Source: Isoetes taiwanensis
Taxonomy: Eukaryota > Streptophyta > Lycopodiopsida > Isoetales > Isoetaceae
DNA length: 64,000 nucleotides
Assembly (NCBI GenBank): GCA_021234155.1
Contig: JAJEKV010000641.1
Coordinates: 1 to 64,000, forward strand
Direction: 5' to 3'
Shown here: piece after piece, positions 1 to 10,855 of the stretch
Numbering within the stretch: the first letter of the stretch is position 1
Layout of the letters: every line of letters begins with the position of its first letter
Position numbers and translations under genes: made by a program
Notes under the pieces: model-generated
Told to the model about the DNA's origin: nothing
The model's input: the letters and a program-made list of their open reading frames with translations, nothing else
Database searches by the model: none

Positions 1-1513
1 TTAGCAAGCGAGTTGGTAAGCCGTGAGAGGCGGACCGATGTGGTCTCGATTTGTGCCGAGGAAGTTTGTACCTGAACTTGTGGAAGTTGAGGACACGCCG
101 TGGTGGTATGACCCCATTCTTGGCCGGTGATAACATTGAGCTTTAGAAGGATCAAAAGGAGGGCGTTGGTTGGATCCCGTGGTTGCTCCATTCTGGCGAT
201 AGAGTTGCGTGGGCTGCACACGAAGTGGTGGTACTCGCGATAGTGCGATTGTTCTTTGAGGTGTGGTTTGCACTTGATAAACCATTTTGTTGCGGAGCGG
301 TGTTGGATGAGTGCGAGTGCACTCTTAGGTGGCATGATTGCACATGTTGCATCGCTTGCAATGGGCGGGCCATTGGTGGAGTTGCACTCATTGGCCAAAT
401 GGCCTTGGTATTTGCAAATATGGCACAGATTTGTTGCGCTTTGGATTAAGCGTGTTGAGGCTGAGCGGCCGTTTGTGGAACCATGGCGGGTGGAATGAGC
501 AGGGAGCTCTTGAAGAGCCCGCGCCTCGGGAGAAACATTGGCGGGTGATTGACAAAGGTCGATAGCTTTGCTCCAAAGTCTTGGGGCCTTGGTATTGATC
601 ATGAGTCGAATAAGCGGGAGGAAGTCCTTGGAGAAACCAGACCAAAATCTGGCTCTGTGTGGGGTACTCCTTGAGCTTACTTAGCGAGAATGTGAAGTCG
701 ATCCAACAAAATCGAGGCGGTACTCAGTTGGGCTCTTGTTGAAGTTCATTGAGTTGCTTGAGATGAAGTTGATCATCATCCGTGGTCCCCGTAATGAGGT
801 AAAAGCTTGATGCGCGGACCGATCTTGTTTCCAATGGCTTTGTTGGACATGAGCCATTGATGAGGAGAGCCACAGCGGTGGTGGAAAAGATGTGGAATTC
901 CGGTTGAGGTTCGCGCATGACCATTTAGGACAGCTAGAGCCTCAAATTCTTCCATGTGGGGCTGAGCACTTTGGTCTAGCGGTTTGCCTTCGTGTTGCCA
1001 AAGGTGGGATAAGTCGGTTCAGAGTCCGGAAAGGTAGATGTGAAAGTCTTTGGGATGTGGACAGGAGATATAGTGAGGATATTGAGGTTGAGTTGGATGT
1101 GGCATGGTGCGAGGGACCCGATGTAGGGGTGATTGGGTTGGAGAAAGGGGCTGGAGCATTGGTTTTGAGATCGTAAGGTTGTAAAGGAAGAGCGAGGGGA
1201 AGCGTGGGGGGAAAGGATATTCAGGTAGGCGCAAAGGAAACATGTGGATAGCCGTGCCCGGGGAGATGATGGTTGTGAAGGAAGAGGCGATGGCCGGGGA
1301 AAGAGTGATGGATGTAGGCATGTTCGGGGGTGTGAAAGTACGGTTGAGAAGGTTGAGCCCGATAAGGCTCGATAGTGATGATGAGGGGCCCCGAGGGTTG
1401 TGAGCAATGTTTGCACGCTTTGGGGCTTTGGGGAACGGACCGACACGAGGGGTGGGTGGTGGCCCGAGCCCTAGATCAAGATGGCCTCCCCTCTGTGTCA
1501 TAAGCCGATCCAT
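1..1513 (-). pseudogene. Decayed gag of element A with two CCHC zinc knuckles
   Basis: Minus-strand translation shows a proline-rich N-terminal part (about 1513-1000), then a capsid-like stretch: QLNELQQEPN near 740, then ILVWFLQGLPPAY near 640, both typical of plant gag proteins. A perfect CX2CX4HX4C knuckle (CHICKYQGHLANEC) lies at about 388-430. A second knuckle, broken by a frameshift and with one Cys changed to Arg, ends in EWGHTTTAC at about 101-147. The frame changes several times, so no intact protein is encoded. In retrotransposons this protein packages the RNA. The gene runs off the left edge before any protease or reverse transcriptase. Confidence 0.6.
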
Positions 1514-1698
1514 ACATGTCGATAACAGTTTTCGACGGTTCGATGATGGCTCAGAGGTCAGTCTGCGAGAAAGGAGTTCTTCGGGCGTGAAATTACGGGA
1601 CGGAACATGGCGGCGTAAGAAAGTAGGATAGAATCAGACCGGCGGCCCGGCGGCAGTGTTTGGGGTGCAGGTTCGGGGAACTCCTGGAAGACAGCCCC

Positions 1699-2249
1699 TG
1701 TGAGGACCCGTGGATCTAACGAGGGAGAGTCCAGGGGGACTATGTCACTGGGATTTGCAAGAAGAGAAGAAAAAGAAGAAAAGCGGAACAAATGAGAGAA
1801 AGATGATAAGCTTCCTTTGATATCAATGATGAAAATACATGAGCTCTCATAATAGAGAAGAAAACTGAAAAGGAGACAAGACTCAAAACTCATCTAAAAA
1901 CTCATGTGCTAGCTCTACTCATATATATAGTACAATGGCCTTGGGCCCAATATGAACACTGACCGTGATCTCGGTGTCTTGGGCTCACGGAAGGAGGCCG
2001 ATTTTGAGAGGAATGTTTGGCGGTGCCTCTTGAAGTGCCTAGAATCGCCGGCCTTGAGGCGGTGGCCGGGCCGTCACTTGTCTGGCGGTGCCTCTTGTTG
2101 ATGACCCCGCGAGGCTTTGGTTGCGTGGTGCGCTGCTTGGTCTTCTTTGAGAGCCTTGGATGTCTGACCGGGTGGTGAGGATCCTTGAGCTTGACACAGT
2201 CTGTCAGTATGCATGAATAGTCCTGTACCGGGAGGCCTGAGAACTAACA
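1699..2249 (-). repeat. LTR of element A
   Basis: On the minus strand this stretch starts TGTTAG at 2249 and can end ...CCTCACA at 1699, giving TG...CA ends and about 551 bp. A TATA-like run (ATATATATGAG on the minus strand, about 1917-1930) sits where an LTR promoter would be, followed by a pyrimidine-rich leader. I see no clear primer binding site inside the inner end, so 1699 is tentative; the outer end at 2249 is better supported by the interrupted copia LTR. Confidence 0.45.
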
Positions 2250-2342
2250 AATATTGTCTAGGCATTCATTCTAAACTATTGCTTAGAGATTAAGTTGAAG
2301 TCATTGAAACTAGTTGTGAATTGCATCATTCCAAAATCTTCA
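2250..2342 (+). repeat. 3' remnant of the 5' LTR of copia B
   Basis: The run from AATATTGTCTAGGC to CCAAAATCTTCA repeats at 6291-6383. Only this 93-bp end is present here because element A occupies the position of the rest. Confidence 0.9.
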
Positions 2343-2344
2343 TT

Positions 2345-2356
2345 TGGGATCAGAGC
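2345..2356 (+). other. Primer binding site of copia B
   Basis: TGGGATCAGAGC lies 2 bases after the LTR end. It matches the usual plant site TGGTATCAGAGC, complementary to the 3' end of initiator-Met tRNA, at 11 of 12 bases. Confidence 0.8.
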
Positions 2357-2375
2357 ATAACCAGGTTGGAGAAAA

Positions 2376-3457
2376 ATGTCAACTGGACTAGGAGCATCTC
2401 TTCTAAGTGTTGTTGATGTGTTTAAAGGTACAGGGGGCTTCCAAGTGTGGAAGGAAAAAATAAAAGAAGTGTTAGAGGTGGAAGGTCTGTGGACTTATGT
2501 CACAGGAGATGTTGAGCAGATTGAGCATTGACTCAAGAAGAAAAGGGAGGCGATTATATCGGCGCCTCAAGTTCAAGTGCAAAGGATAAGGATGATGAAA
2601 GTCTTACTGAGGTAAGTTCAGAGGTAAGTGTAGCAGCAACATTGATTGAAGCTAAAAGTATTATTACTGTTAAGCTAGGATCCAGCATACTTCTAAAGGT
2701 CAGAGGTATGAGTCCTAGAGCTATATGGAAGTATTTAATTGCTACTTATGAGAACAAAACATCTTCTCAATTGGATGTTTTAGACAGGGAGTTAAGAAAC
2801 CTGAAATATCATGATAAAGAAAATATCACTGAGTTCTTTCAGAAATTTGATAACTTGGTTGCAGATTTAGAGGTGCAGGAGTGATGATCACTCAAGATCA
2901 CCGGTAAATGACCATTCCCGTGCTTTTTCAAACTATGAGCATTTGTCTACCTTAGTCGAAACATAGCTAAGAATAGAAAATGCTGAATTAATGGTAAAGG
3001 CGAAATTTGGAGCGAGAAAGCTCTTATTAGTGAGTCAATGAACAAACTAAAATATTGTTTCTTTGGAAAGGAGGTAAAAAACATTGATAAGAATAAGATT
3101 GGCCCTTGTTATGTGTGCAATAGTTATGGACACTTGAAAAGCAATTGTCCAAAGAATGTGAAAGAGAATAAATGCTACAATTGTAGTGGTTATGGTCATA
3201 TGGCAGCTAACTGCTCTAGTCCAAAGGACTATGCTAAAGGCAGGGGTAGAAGTGATAATCCTAGAGGGGATTTTGCAAGAGGAAGAGGCTTTAATCCAAG
3301 GGGAAGAGGAAGGGGAAGAAATACCTCAGCCATTAACATTGCTAAGAATGTAGAAACTGAAGGAGAAGAAATAATGGACGAAAATGTGGAGGTAAGTAGC
3401 ACTGCTCCAGAAAGTAACCCTAAACACATAAGAGATCTTTATAAGGCATTGAAGTAA
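2376..3457 (+). pseudogene. Copia gag (UBN2-type capsid plus zinc knuckles), frameshifted
   Basis: The first ATG after the primer site (2376) opens a 51-codon frame (MSTGLGASLL..., with FQVWKEKIKEVLE) that stops at 2529. The next frame (2528-2884) continues the capsid with MSPRAIWKYLIATYENK and ITEFFQKFDNLVADLE, typical of copia gag. A third part (3038-3457) carries two CCHC knuckles, CYVCNSYGHLKSNC and CYNCSGYGHMAANC, then an Arg-Gly-rich stretch (GRGFNPRGRGRGR) typical of RNA binding. At least two frame breaks separate the pieces. Confidence 0.85.
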
Positions 3458-3475
3458 CCCTAAACCCCTGAAGAA

Positions 3476-4132
3476 ATGTGGAATGGTCACAGACCAGCCT
3501 ATGACATGTTTAAAACATTTGGTTATGTAGGGTATGTTCATGTACCAAAGGAAATTAGAAAGAAACTTGATGATAGGGCCATCAAATGTTATTTAGTAGG
3601 GTATGATGAACATACCAAAGGCTACAGAATGTTTAATCTGGAAAAAAGGCAGATCATCATCAGCAGAGACATTATTTTTAATGAATCTGTAGTGTACAAG
3701 GACAGAAATAAAGAGCAAAATCTGATTCCAGAAATAAAGGTTTATGAGCCTGCCAACAAAGTAGATAATTATGATGATTTTGAGGGGCAATCAGAGCAGG
3801 ATTATAATGCACTTGATGGTAAACAGGTCAGCAACTCCGAGGATGAAGAACAAGCAGAGATAGAACCAGAAATGGAAAATAGAGAAGATCTTGCACAGGA
3901 GGACAACATAGAAATCAGAAATAGAAGAAAAAGAAAAACAGAAGTTGAAAGATTAAAGGAAGGAATGCAAATAGATGCTGATGCATATGGCAGGGGTGAC
4001 AGTGGGAAAAGCAAAAGACTTAACAATGATGACATAGATATACATCAAATTATGGCATTGATTGATCCAAGACTTCCAAGTAACTTTGTTGAGGCTATAA
4101 ATTCAGAGAATTCGGATGGATGGCAGCCATGA
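3476..4132 (+). pseudogene. Copia integrase C-terminus and linker to RT
   Basis: The frame begins with WNGHRPAYDMFKTFGYVGYV, which matches the end of copia integrase (W.G..P....R.FG..AYV), then KCYLVGYDEHTKGYRMF and an acidic linker. The zinc-binding HHCC domain and the catalytic DDE core are absent. The end (NFVEAINSENSDGW) is the start of the RVT_2 domain, which continues after a frameshift at about 4120-4132. This remnant could not catalyse integration. Confidence 0.85.
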
Positions 4133-4953
4133 AAGAAGAGATGTCAGCTTTCCAAAGAACACATACATATGAGGTTGTTGAAAAACCAGAGGGCAAAAAT
4201 ATTATAGGGAGCAAGTGGATTTACAAAATAAAAAAGGGGATAAATGGAGAACCAAAGTTTAAAGCCAGATTAGTGGCTCAAGGATTCACACAAAAGAAAG
4301 GATTAGATTATGAAGAAACCTTCTCTCCAATAGTAAAGTTGAGAAGTATCAGGATTTTACTTGCTTTTGCAAATGCACACAATTTGGAAATACATCATAT
4401 GGATGTAAGTACAGCATTCCTAAATGCAGAAATTAATGAGGAAGTTTACATGAGACAAGCTCAGGGGTTTGAACTTAAAGGAGAAAACATGGTCTGGAAA
4501 TTGAAACGTGCTGTGTATGGGCTAAAACAAGCACCCAGAATGTGGTATAATTGCATAGACAAGTATCTGCAAAAACAAGGGTTTGTAAAGTTCTTGAATG
4601 ATGGAAATATGTGCATTCTAAACAAGGGAGATGATTTTTGCATCCTTGCTCTATATGTAGATGACAACATACTAGTGTCTAGTAATTCTGAAATTTTAGA
4701 ATATTGCAAAAACATTCTGACCAGCAAATACAAGATGACAGATTTAGGTGAGCTGAAAAAGTTTTTGGGAATGGAAGTCAGCAGGGACAGGTCCAAAAAC
4801 ATCTTGCAAATCACACAGACAAACAATATTGAAGGGATGTTGAAGAGATTTCATATGCAAGATTGTAATATCTCTAAAACTCCTATAGTTCAAGGGATGA
4901 AACTATCAAATGACATGAGCCCGAAGAGTGAAGCAGAATTAATGAAAAGATAG
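4120..4953 (+). pseudogene. Copia reverse transcriptase (RVT_2)
   Basis: Motifs appear in order: GSKWIYKIKKG, FKARLVAQGFTQ, MDVSTAFLNAEI, VYGLKQAPRMWY, and the catalytic LYVDDN at about 4649-4666. This is the most intact frame of the element (277 codons open). It stops at 4951-4953 just before the RNase H part, which continues in another frame, so the polyprotein is broken on both sides. Confidence 0.92.
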
Positions 4954-4958
4954 GATGT

Positions 4959-5632
4959 TTGTTGTTTGTCTCAAACTCTACCAGACCAGACGTTGCATAT
5001 GCTGTCAGTCTTCTTAGCAGATTTTGTAACAATCCAGGGTATCAGCATTGGATAACAGCAAAGAGAGTACTGAGGTACTTGAAGTTCACAAAAGATCATG
5101 GTCTCACATTCAGTAGCAAGGATTTAACACTAATTGGATTTGCTGATGCAGACTGGGCAAATGATGTAGACACAAGAAAGTCCACTTCTGGTTTTTGTTT
5201 AATGATGGGATGAGGTACAGTTGCATGGAAAAGCAAAAAACAGTCCAGTGTAGCTATGTCCACAGCTTAGGCTGAGTATAACTCACCACACTTGCAGCAA
5301 AGGAAATTGTATGGGTAAGGCGTTTGCTTCATGAACTTAAAATTTGTCAAACATCTCCTACAGTATTATTTTCAGATAGTTTAAGTTGTATTGCAATTAC
5401 CAGGAATCCAGTGATGCATCAGAGAACCAAGCACATAGAGTTACATGTGCACTTTATCCGAGAAATGTTGAGCAAGGGAATTATAACAGTAAAACATGTT
5501 TCAACAAATGATCAAATAGCAGATGTGCTGACTAAAGGTCTGTCAGAATTCAAGTTCCAGAAATTTAAACAATTGTTGGGAATTTCAGAGGTTGATTCTA
5601 TAGCAGAAAATCACAAAGGTTCAATAGAATAA
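4959..5632 (+). pseudogene. Copia RNase H, two broken pieces
   Basis: Piece one (to 5213) has NSTRPDVAYAVSLLSRFCNN and GFADADWANDVDTRKSTSGF, the usual copia RNase H start. An in-frame stop and a shift follow (5210-5320). Piece two (to 5632) has FSDSLSCIAITRNPVMHQRT, KHIELHVHFIRE and ADVLTKGL, the conserved end of copia pol. Confidence 0.9.
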
Positions 5633-5856
5633 TCAGCTAAAGTGTTGAAGCAGTTGATTTAGCTAATATGAACGTATGATGTTAAAGGCAGACAGCAGGT
5701 TAAACCTGGGAGCAAATGCTATAAACAGTTACAGAATGTTGTCCTGAAGATATGAACATGAAACAACATATCAGACCAATTGTCATATGAGAAATCAGTA
5801 TATATGACAAGGTTTTACAGATACATGTCTCAAAGGATGTTAACATGAAAGGGGAA

Positions 5857-6383
5857 TGTAGAAGATATTCATGTTAAATCCTGTAACAGAGAATGTTACA
5901 CAGAAAGATCTAGGGCTATAGTTGGAGGCATATTGTGGAGTTAAACTATTAAAGTTTTGAAGCTTAACCATTGGATGTTATTTAATGGTTAAATGTTTGA
6001 AGTTACATGGTTAAAGATTTAGAAGGTTGCATCGGTCAAATATATGAAGGACATGTAGCTGGAGACGGATCTGGCAAGTGAATGCAACAGAGGCGGGAAG
6101 CATCACGATACATGAGCGGTCGGGTAAGCGGCCGGATCTGGCCCTATAAGATAAATGAGAATGTAAAATAGAATTAAGATGCATGGTCGAAGATGCAGGC
6201 TCGGGCTATTCAATGAAAAGTTCAGTTCTCCAATATTTCTAGTTCTTAATGCTTGATGATATTATCTCATTGTCTCATGTATTAAGTTGGAATATTGTCT
6301 AGGCATTCATTCTAAACTATTGCTTAGAGATTAAGTTGAAGTCATTGAAACTAGTTGTGAATTGCATCATTCCAAAATCTTCA
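5857..6383 (+). repeat. Complete 3' LTR of copia B
   Basis: A purine run (GAAAGGGGAA, 5847-5856) directly precedes TGTAGAAGAT. The LTR ends ATCTTCA at 6383, giving imperfect inverted ends with the TG...CA rule and 527 bp. The end matches the 5' LTR remnant. Confidence 0.85.
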
Positions 6384-6701
6384 ATGGTTTCAGGAATTGT
6401 TATTTTTACATCCATTTCAAGCTCCCCCTAGCACCCCCTGTTATTGTGCTACATATTAAGAGAAGGAGCTATAATTTTGAGAAGATATAATCTAAAAGAA
6501 CACGTTTCAAATAGCAAATACTAAGCACAAGATGGGCATGTTGAAGAGGGGGCAAGGCAAGGTGAGAAGTTTAAACTCCAGAAAAGGAAGAAAAGGTAAG
6601 GCCCGAATACCAGGGATGCCATCGTACACAGGCGGCCAGATCCATCTGATGAGCAATGAAAATTTCTTATGTTTGCATAGCTAGATGGAGCACACTATAA
6701 C
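6384..6701. other. Flank between copia B and a LINE insertion
   Basis: About 320 bp with no recognisable gene. It ends with the left target-site copy ACACTATAAC (6692-6701) of the following LINE insertion. Confidence 0.5.
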
Positions 6702-7054
6702 CAAGTACCTGGACAGAGTTACAAGGCCAGGCTTTTCATCTAGCAGCAGGATGGTTGCTTTGGACTATCTGGAAAAGACGAAGACTGGTAATCTTCAAAG
6801 GTCTGGATGTGGCAGATAATCGTGTTCTCCAAGAAGCTCAAGGTTACATTGTAAAGTCGTATCATTGTTCTTCACTTGCCCCTCGCAAGAGGCGATTGAT
6901 TTTTGAGGAGTTGTTGGATGTGCACTCTTATGCTTAGGCAGGTTGCTTCACTCGGTGGGTCTCCGCTTATCCGCTGAGATTTTATTCCTGTCTCTGCATT
7001 TATACTTGTATTTGACTCTTTGATTGAATAAAGTCTGACGTCCTTCAACAAAAA
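6702..7054 (+). mobile_element. 5'-truncated LINE copy (family shared with 12924-17329)
   Basis: The insertion is flanked by a perfect 10-bp direct repeat ACACTATAAC (6692-6701 and 7055-7064). It encodes only the end of ORF2 (6729-6937): AFHLAAGWLLWTIWKRRRLVIF, closely matching the end of the long LINE (AFHLAPSWILWSIWQRRRL), and both stop after SYA. The 3' tail has ATTCCTGTCT, then GACGTCCTTCAA and an A-rich end. Truncation at the 5' end with a short target duplication is typical of L1-type retrotransposition. Confidence 0.85.
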
Positions 7055-7107
7055 ACACTATAACATTAATTTGCTAACTATTCATTTTGCCATAGCTTAT
7101 AATAACT

Positions 7108-7323
7108 ATGGAAGTCATGAAAAAATCAACAAAGCGACCTAACCATCGTAGAAATCAACAGGTCAAAATTGGCGCAGCAGAGCAGCACACCTTGTTGGGC
7201 ATGGCCAAGATGTTTCTGCAGATAAGAGGTGCCTCTAATCCAGTGTTAGATGAATCCATGATATCGGCAGGGGAAGTAAAAAATCACTTAATTCGAGAGA
7301 CCTGGAAATTGAAAAGATCATGA
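7108..7323 (+). CDS. Small hypothetical ORF (71 codons)
   Basis: An ATG frame, basic and hydrophilic (MEVMKKSTKRPNHRRN...), lies just right of the LINE insertion. I recognise no domain. There is no clear promoter or second exon. It may be chance coding or a fragment of a lost gene. Confidence 0.12.
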   Translation: MEVMKKSTKRPNHRRNQQVKIGAAEQHTLLGMAKMFLQIRGASNPVLDESMISAGEVKNHLIRETWKLKRS

Positions 7324-8529
7324 TCAATTAGATCATAGAGCAGGCCGAATCTAAGAGAAATCTGTATGTAGGCACTTGAGTAACATTGATATCATTAAGC
7401 TTCTTGTAGCAAACTTCATTAGCGCATACAGAATGACCTGATCCAGAGTCTTATTCTGTCCCTTTCTGACCACAAAGTGAAGAACAATCCAAATTTTTCC
7501 AAGAAACAAAGAATCAATAGCTCATTCTTGATAGTTTTTTCCGCTTCAAAATCAACCCGCCAAACCTCGATGAAAGCAATCATATCTCTGACCTCCTAAT
7601 CTGTTTTCATACACAAACCCTAAAAGGAAGGAGCTCGATCATTGCATGTGTATTTGGGAGGAAATAATTCTATTAGTGAAGCCAAAAATATAGAATGCAA
7701 AACCTTAGCTAATATATGATTTAAATGTGAAAATACAGTGTGCACTCTAAATATAGTAATTTGTAGGCCTGCAATATACCCTTCAAATCATATGAAAAAA
7801 CCATATATAAAAAGCGTATAAAAATACAAAGAATAGAATAGAATAGTTTTTTTAACGTCCACGGAGACCAATAGGTCATGGGACCCATACAATGGGCTAG
7901 TATAATCATTACTACTAGGATTAAAAAACCCCTGCCTCGAAAAGTTTTCAAGGAAACCCCTGTTATTATGCTAGATATTCCCCAACATCTGTAATAGCTT
8001 CTTTTAGTTGTAGTCCAAACTCTTCCAAGGTTGGCTACAAATACCCATCAGAGCTCTCTGGAGCCATAAGGAATTAATACCATGGTTCGAAATTAGGGGG
8101 GTTCCTCCCCTAAAAATCCGGACATTTCTCAAAAAATCCGATTTAATTTTTCTAAGAAGGCAAAAAATCCGGTCACTTTTTGAGAAAAAATGTGGAAAAT
8201 AGTGATTTTCTTCTTTAAAATCCGGTCATTCTTAGAGAAATCCGATATAACATTTTTTGAAAGGCAAAATTCCTATAACTTCCAAAACTATTTTCGATAC
8301 CTGATTAATACTTTAACATTATCCAGAAAAAAGGCGGCAATACGATGCAGGTGTAGCCTAGCTCCAAAAGAAAGGAAGGAAGGAAGTATAAAAGCTTTGA
8401 CGCGCAACCTATGATTGTTGCCAATTGTCAAGTTGGTAGAACATGTCAAAGCAATCGTTTGAAATGCGAAAACTCACTTGGAAAAAAACACCGGGACATC
8501 GTGGAAAGACGTAAATCCAGTGGTTGGAG
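7324..8529. other. Non-coding stretch with short AT-rich repeats
   Basis: No supported gene. At about 8100-8260 the motif AAATCCGGTCA or a variant recurs four times, mixed with A/T runs and TTGAGAAAA-like pieces, as in a decayed short tandem repeat. The rest is AT-rich. Confidence 0.4.
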
Positions 8530-8839
8530 AAGATGCATCCAATTAAGGACATCCACGACCTGGCGCAACGTCTCAGATACAGCCCCGCGCAGAAGGACCA
8601 GATCTGGGCCGTGCATTCCAAGGCAAGAATAGACGGCTCAACGCTGGGGGCGGAAGCAGAGCAGAAGACGCCATCGCCATGATTGAATAAAGGGGGCCAG
8701 CTCTCTGTATTCTGATTCACATACTCATTCTTGGATAGTGGGTCTCTGCCATATGATTGAATTCTGCAAAAGGGTGTGCAGAAGAATTTGAATACGTTTA
8801 GATTTGGGTTTGTTTGTCCTTTGAATTTCGTTCTCTGAG

Positions 8840-9808
8840 ATGGGAGCCTGTATGTTGGGACAGGACATGATCTATCAAGTTCTGAATAAGGTGGATGCGT
8901 CTACGTTGATTTCTGCTTCGTGTTGTTCTTCCAGAGATGTCAGACGGGTTGCTGCAGAAGAAGGGCTATGGCAGGCCTTATGTGAGAAACAGTGGCCCTG
9001 TACCAAAAACCCTCTAATCAACTCCATTATTTGCTCAATTGGGGGATTCAGAAAACTCTTCCTCCTCTGCTGCCCCCGCAATTGCCTCCCAATTGGCCTT
9101 GAAGGTCTTGCACATCCGGCATCGGCTTCGGCTCCGGCTCTGGCTCCGGCAGACTCGAAATCAGAATGGCTCTCCATTGTAGAGGTTACACATAACAACC
9201 AGCCAGTATTCTCCAAGATAATTGATGGGCTCTGTTGCTTGGGAGAGAATTCAAGTTGGTTTCTCAGTTGCCCATTTCGCCTAGATGCAATCCCAAGCAA
9301 TTGTGAGCAGAACCTTGTCTCATTTTCTCCCGAGCTTTCTGGCAAGTTTCTTTCAGTTGACACCTTAAGAGTTAGCTGGATTTTGATAAACAGAAGAACA
9401 AAGCAGCTCAGAAATCTCTCAAGCTTCAGAGCATCTTCTAGCCACCACAATTGGTTGCATGATAATGAGTTCGAGATCAATTTTGGTTCTATATTGCCTG
9501 GTCCTACCTCCGAGTCCAATATTCAAAGTCGTATCATGATGAAGTTGCAAAAGGTCAATGAGGAAACAACATTGGAGATAAAATCTTTGAGCCTTTACCT
9601 CCAAAGGGTTGGATCGTTACCTCATCTCAATGGGCGTGAAAGCCTCGTCTCTTTTCATGATTATCTCAAGAGCTGGTCTCTAGAATCATCTTGCTGCATA
9701 GTTTCGCCAAATAGCCAAGAAGCTAGTGAAGAACAAACTTACATTGCATGGTTGCTTCAAGCCTTTGCAATGATATGGCTCTTGGTTTGGTCTTTTATTT
9801 CCACCTAA
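8840..9808 (+). CDS. F-box protein, At2g27310/At2g36090-like (copy 1)
   Basis: This is a 322-residue intronless protein. Residues about 9-53 form an F-box (DMIYQVLNKVDASTLISASC, then LWQALCEKQWP), which in this family binds SKP1 in SCF ubiquitin ligases; the target is unknown. After the F-box come GGFRKLFLLCCPR, a variable Ala/Ser/Pro run (residues about 93-103), WLSIVEVTHNNQPVFSKII, and WFLSCPFRLDA (about 130-140). The last resembles the WF.CSPFRVD signature of the At2g27310 group. The ATG at 8840 is at the same place in copy 2. The proteins stay colinear to about residue 308; then a 1-base length difference changes the frame and copy 1 ends earlier (322 against 377 residues). No frame break occurs before that, unlike most other coding sequence here. 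Confidence 0.85.
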   Translation: MGACMLGQDMIYQVLNKVDASTLISASCCSSRDVRRVAAEEGLWQALCEKQWPCTKNPLINSIICSIGGFRKLFLLCCPRNCLPIGLEGLAHPASASAPALAPADSKSEWLSIVEVTHNNQPVFSKIIDGLCCLGENSSWFLSCPFRLDAIPSNCEQNLVSFSPELSGKFLSVDTLRVSWILINRRTKQLRNLSSFRASSSHHNWLHDNEFEINFGSILPGPTSESNIQSRIMMKLQKVNEETTLEIKSLSLYLQRVGSLPHLNGRESLVSFHDYLKSWSLESSCCIVSPNSQEASEEQTYIAWLLQAFAMIWLLVWSFIST

Positions 9809-10801
9809 ATTTTGTGCCTGGGCTTTTGGTCATAGTCGTACCACACTAGTCCTAAAACATGTATGTTTCGAGACCGCCCAAAGTTGCACTGTATATAGAC
9901 CCGTCCCACCGCCTACTATAGAGTCTCATAATAATATCTGTATTGTTCTTCAATACTCGTCCACAAATGGCTTATCGTGTTTTGGTTCATGATTATAGAT
10001 GGCATATCGAGTGTAATTAGCTTTCTTGTCTAAAAGGGGGACAAGAGTATCCTCCTAAAGATGTTACAACAACTCAAAGGGGAGATAAATTGATAGAAAT
10101 GTCTTTGAAGGCTCCTACTACTTGTAGCGGAAGAAAAGTGGCAAATATACAATATACAAAATCATGTAAAACAAATATGGAGGAAAGGATCTCGAAAAAC
10201 CTTTGTACCTTGAGTCGACATAACTTCAACCAAAGGATTTGATTACTTGCCTTCTTGTAGGTTGAGTTGATATAACTTCTACCAACAGATTTGATTGCAT
10301 TTATTATCTAGCCTTTTGATTTCATGGTTTGCTTTTAATGGTTAACATGACTAGAAGAATCTACAGAATGCATTCTCAATGTTGTGCATATATCTTGTAG
10401 GTCAATACTTTAAATAGATATAAATATCTCCCTCCTCAATGAAAAATCTCTAATTGAAGATTTACAACAAACTAGAACTCCCTCTTCTCTATGTTTCATC
10501 ATGGAGAGAGATGATAAAAACCATTGGAGTGTTACCATTTAGACTAAAAAAATACAAATGAAATAGCTAGAAACTTGTTTGTGTTACATTTAAATGCTCA
10601 CACATTTCTTTTGCTTTTGAATATTGTACATTATTATCTCCTTACTTGTTATATTAAAATCTAGGCTAGAATTATTGTTTCAAGGAAGGCTAGATTCTAT
10701 CATCGTTTGAAGAAACGATCCATAAATATTGAAAGAGATAAGCAACAACTGCCCTTTTTGGCATATGCTTATTTAATTCAAAAGAAAATCAAAGATTTTG
10801 A

Positions 10802-10855
10802 TAGGGATGGAAGATGGGCCACTTTTGTTAGGGATGGAAGATGGGCCACTTTTGT
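10802..10855 (+). repeat. 27-bp tandem duplication
   Basis: The unit TAGGGATGGAAGATGGGCC plus ACTTTTGT occurs twice head to tail (10802-10828 and 10829-10855). Copy 2 of the duplicated segment has one related unit near 63460, so the doubling happened after the segment duplicated. Confidence 0.9.

Larger units (their letters stand above)
1..2249 (-). mobile_element. Ty3/gypsy-type LTR retrotransposon A, left part off-window
   Basis: A minus-strand element enters from the left edge and ends at 2249. Its LTR (about 1699-2249) is followed, reading leftward, by a decayed gag with two CCHC zinc knuckles. The right boundary is sharp: the minus strand begins TGTTAGTTCTC at 2249 and the next plus-strand base, 2250, is inside the 5' LTR of copia element B. 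So A inserted into B's LTR, and the missing left part of that LTR should lie beyond the window. The pol genes and second LTR are also off-window. Assignment to gypsy rather than copia rests on the gag style only. Confidence 0.6.
2250..6383 (+). mobile_element. Ty1/copia LTR retrotransposon B, internally deleted, 5' LTR truncated
   Basis: The order is partial 5' LTR, primer site, gag, integrase C-terminus, reverse transcriptase, RNase H, purine tract, full 3' LTR. The last 93 bp of the 5' LTR (2250-2342) match the end of the 3' LTR (6291-6383) almost base for base. Gene order IN-RT-RH is the copia order. The protease and most of the integrase are missing between 3457 and 3476, and each remaining frame has stops or shifts, so the copy is dead. 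The 5' LTR is cut by element A. Confidence 0.9.

Noticed and set aside
976-1513. Two overlapping minus-strand frames of 156 and 164 codons rich in Pro and Ser
   Set aside because: They are GC-rich overlapping frames within the decayed gag of element A; neither is a separate gene.
7840-7880. T-run followed by AACGTCCACGG, possibly another minus-strand LINE tail
   Set aside because: It lacks the CTTCAA part of the shared tail, and I see no target duplication.
8875-9519. 214-codon minus-strand open frame opposite F-box gene 1, also present opposite gene 2 (61710-62354)
   Set aside because: It mirrors the sense coding region, has no recognisable domain, and its conservation follows from the sense gene.
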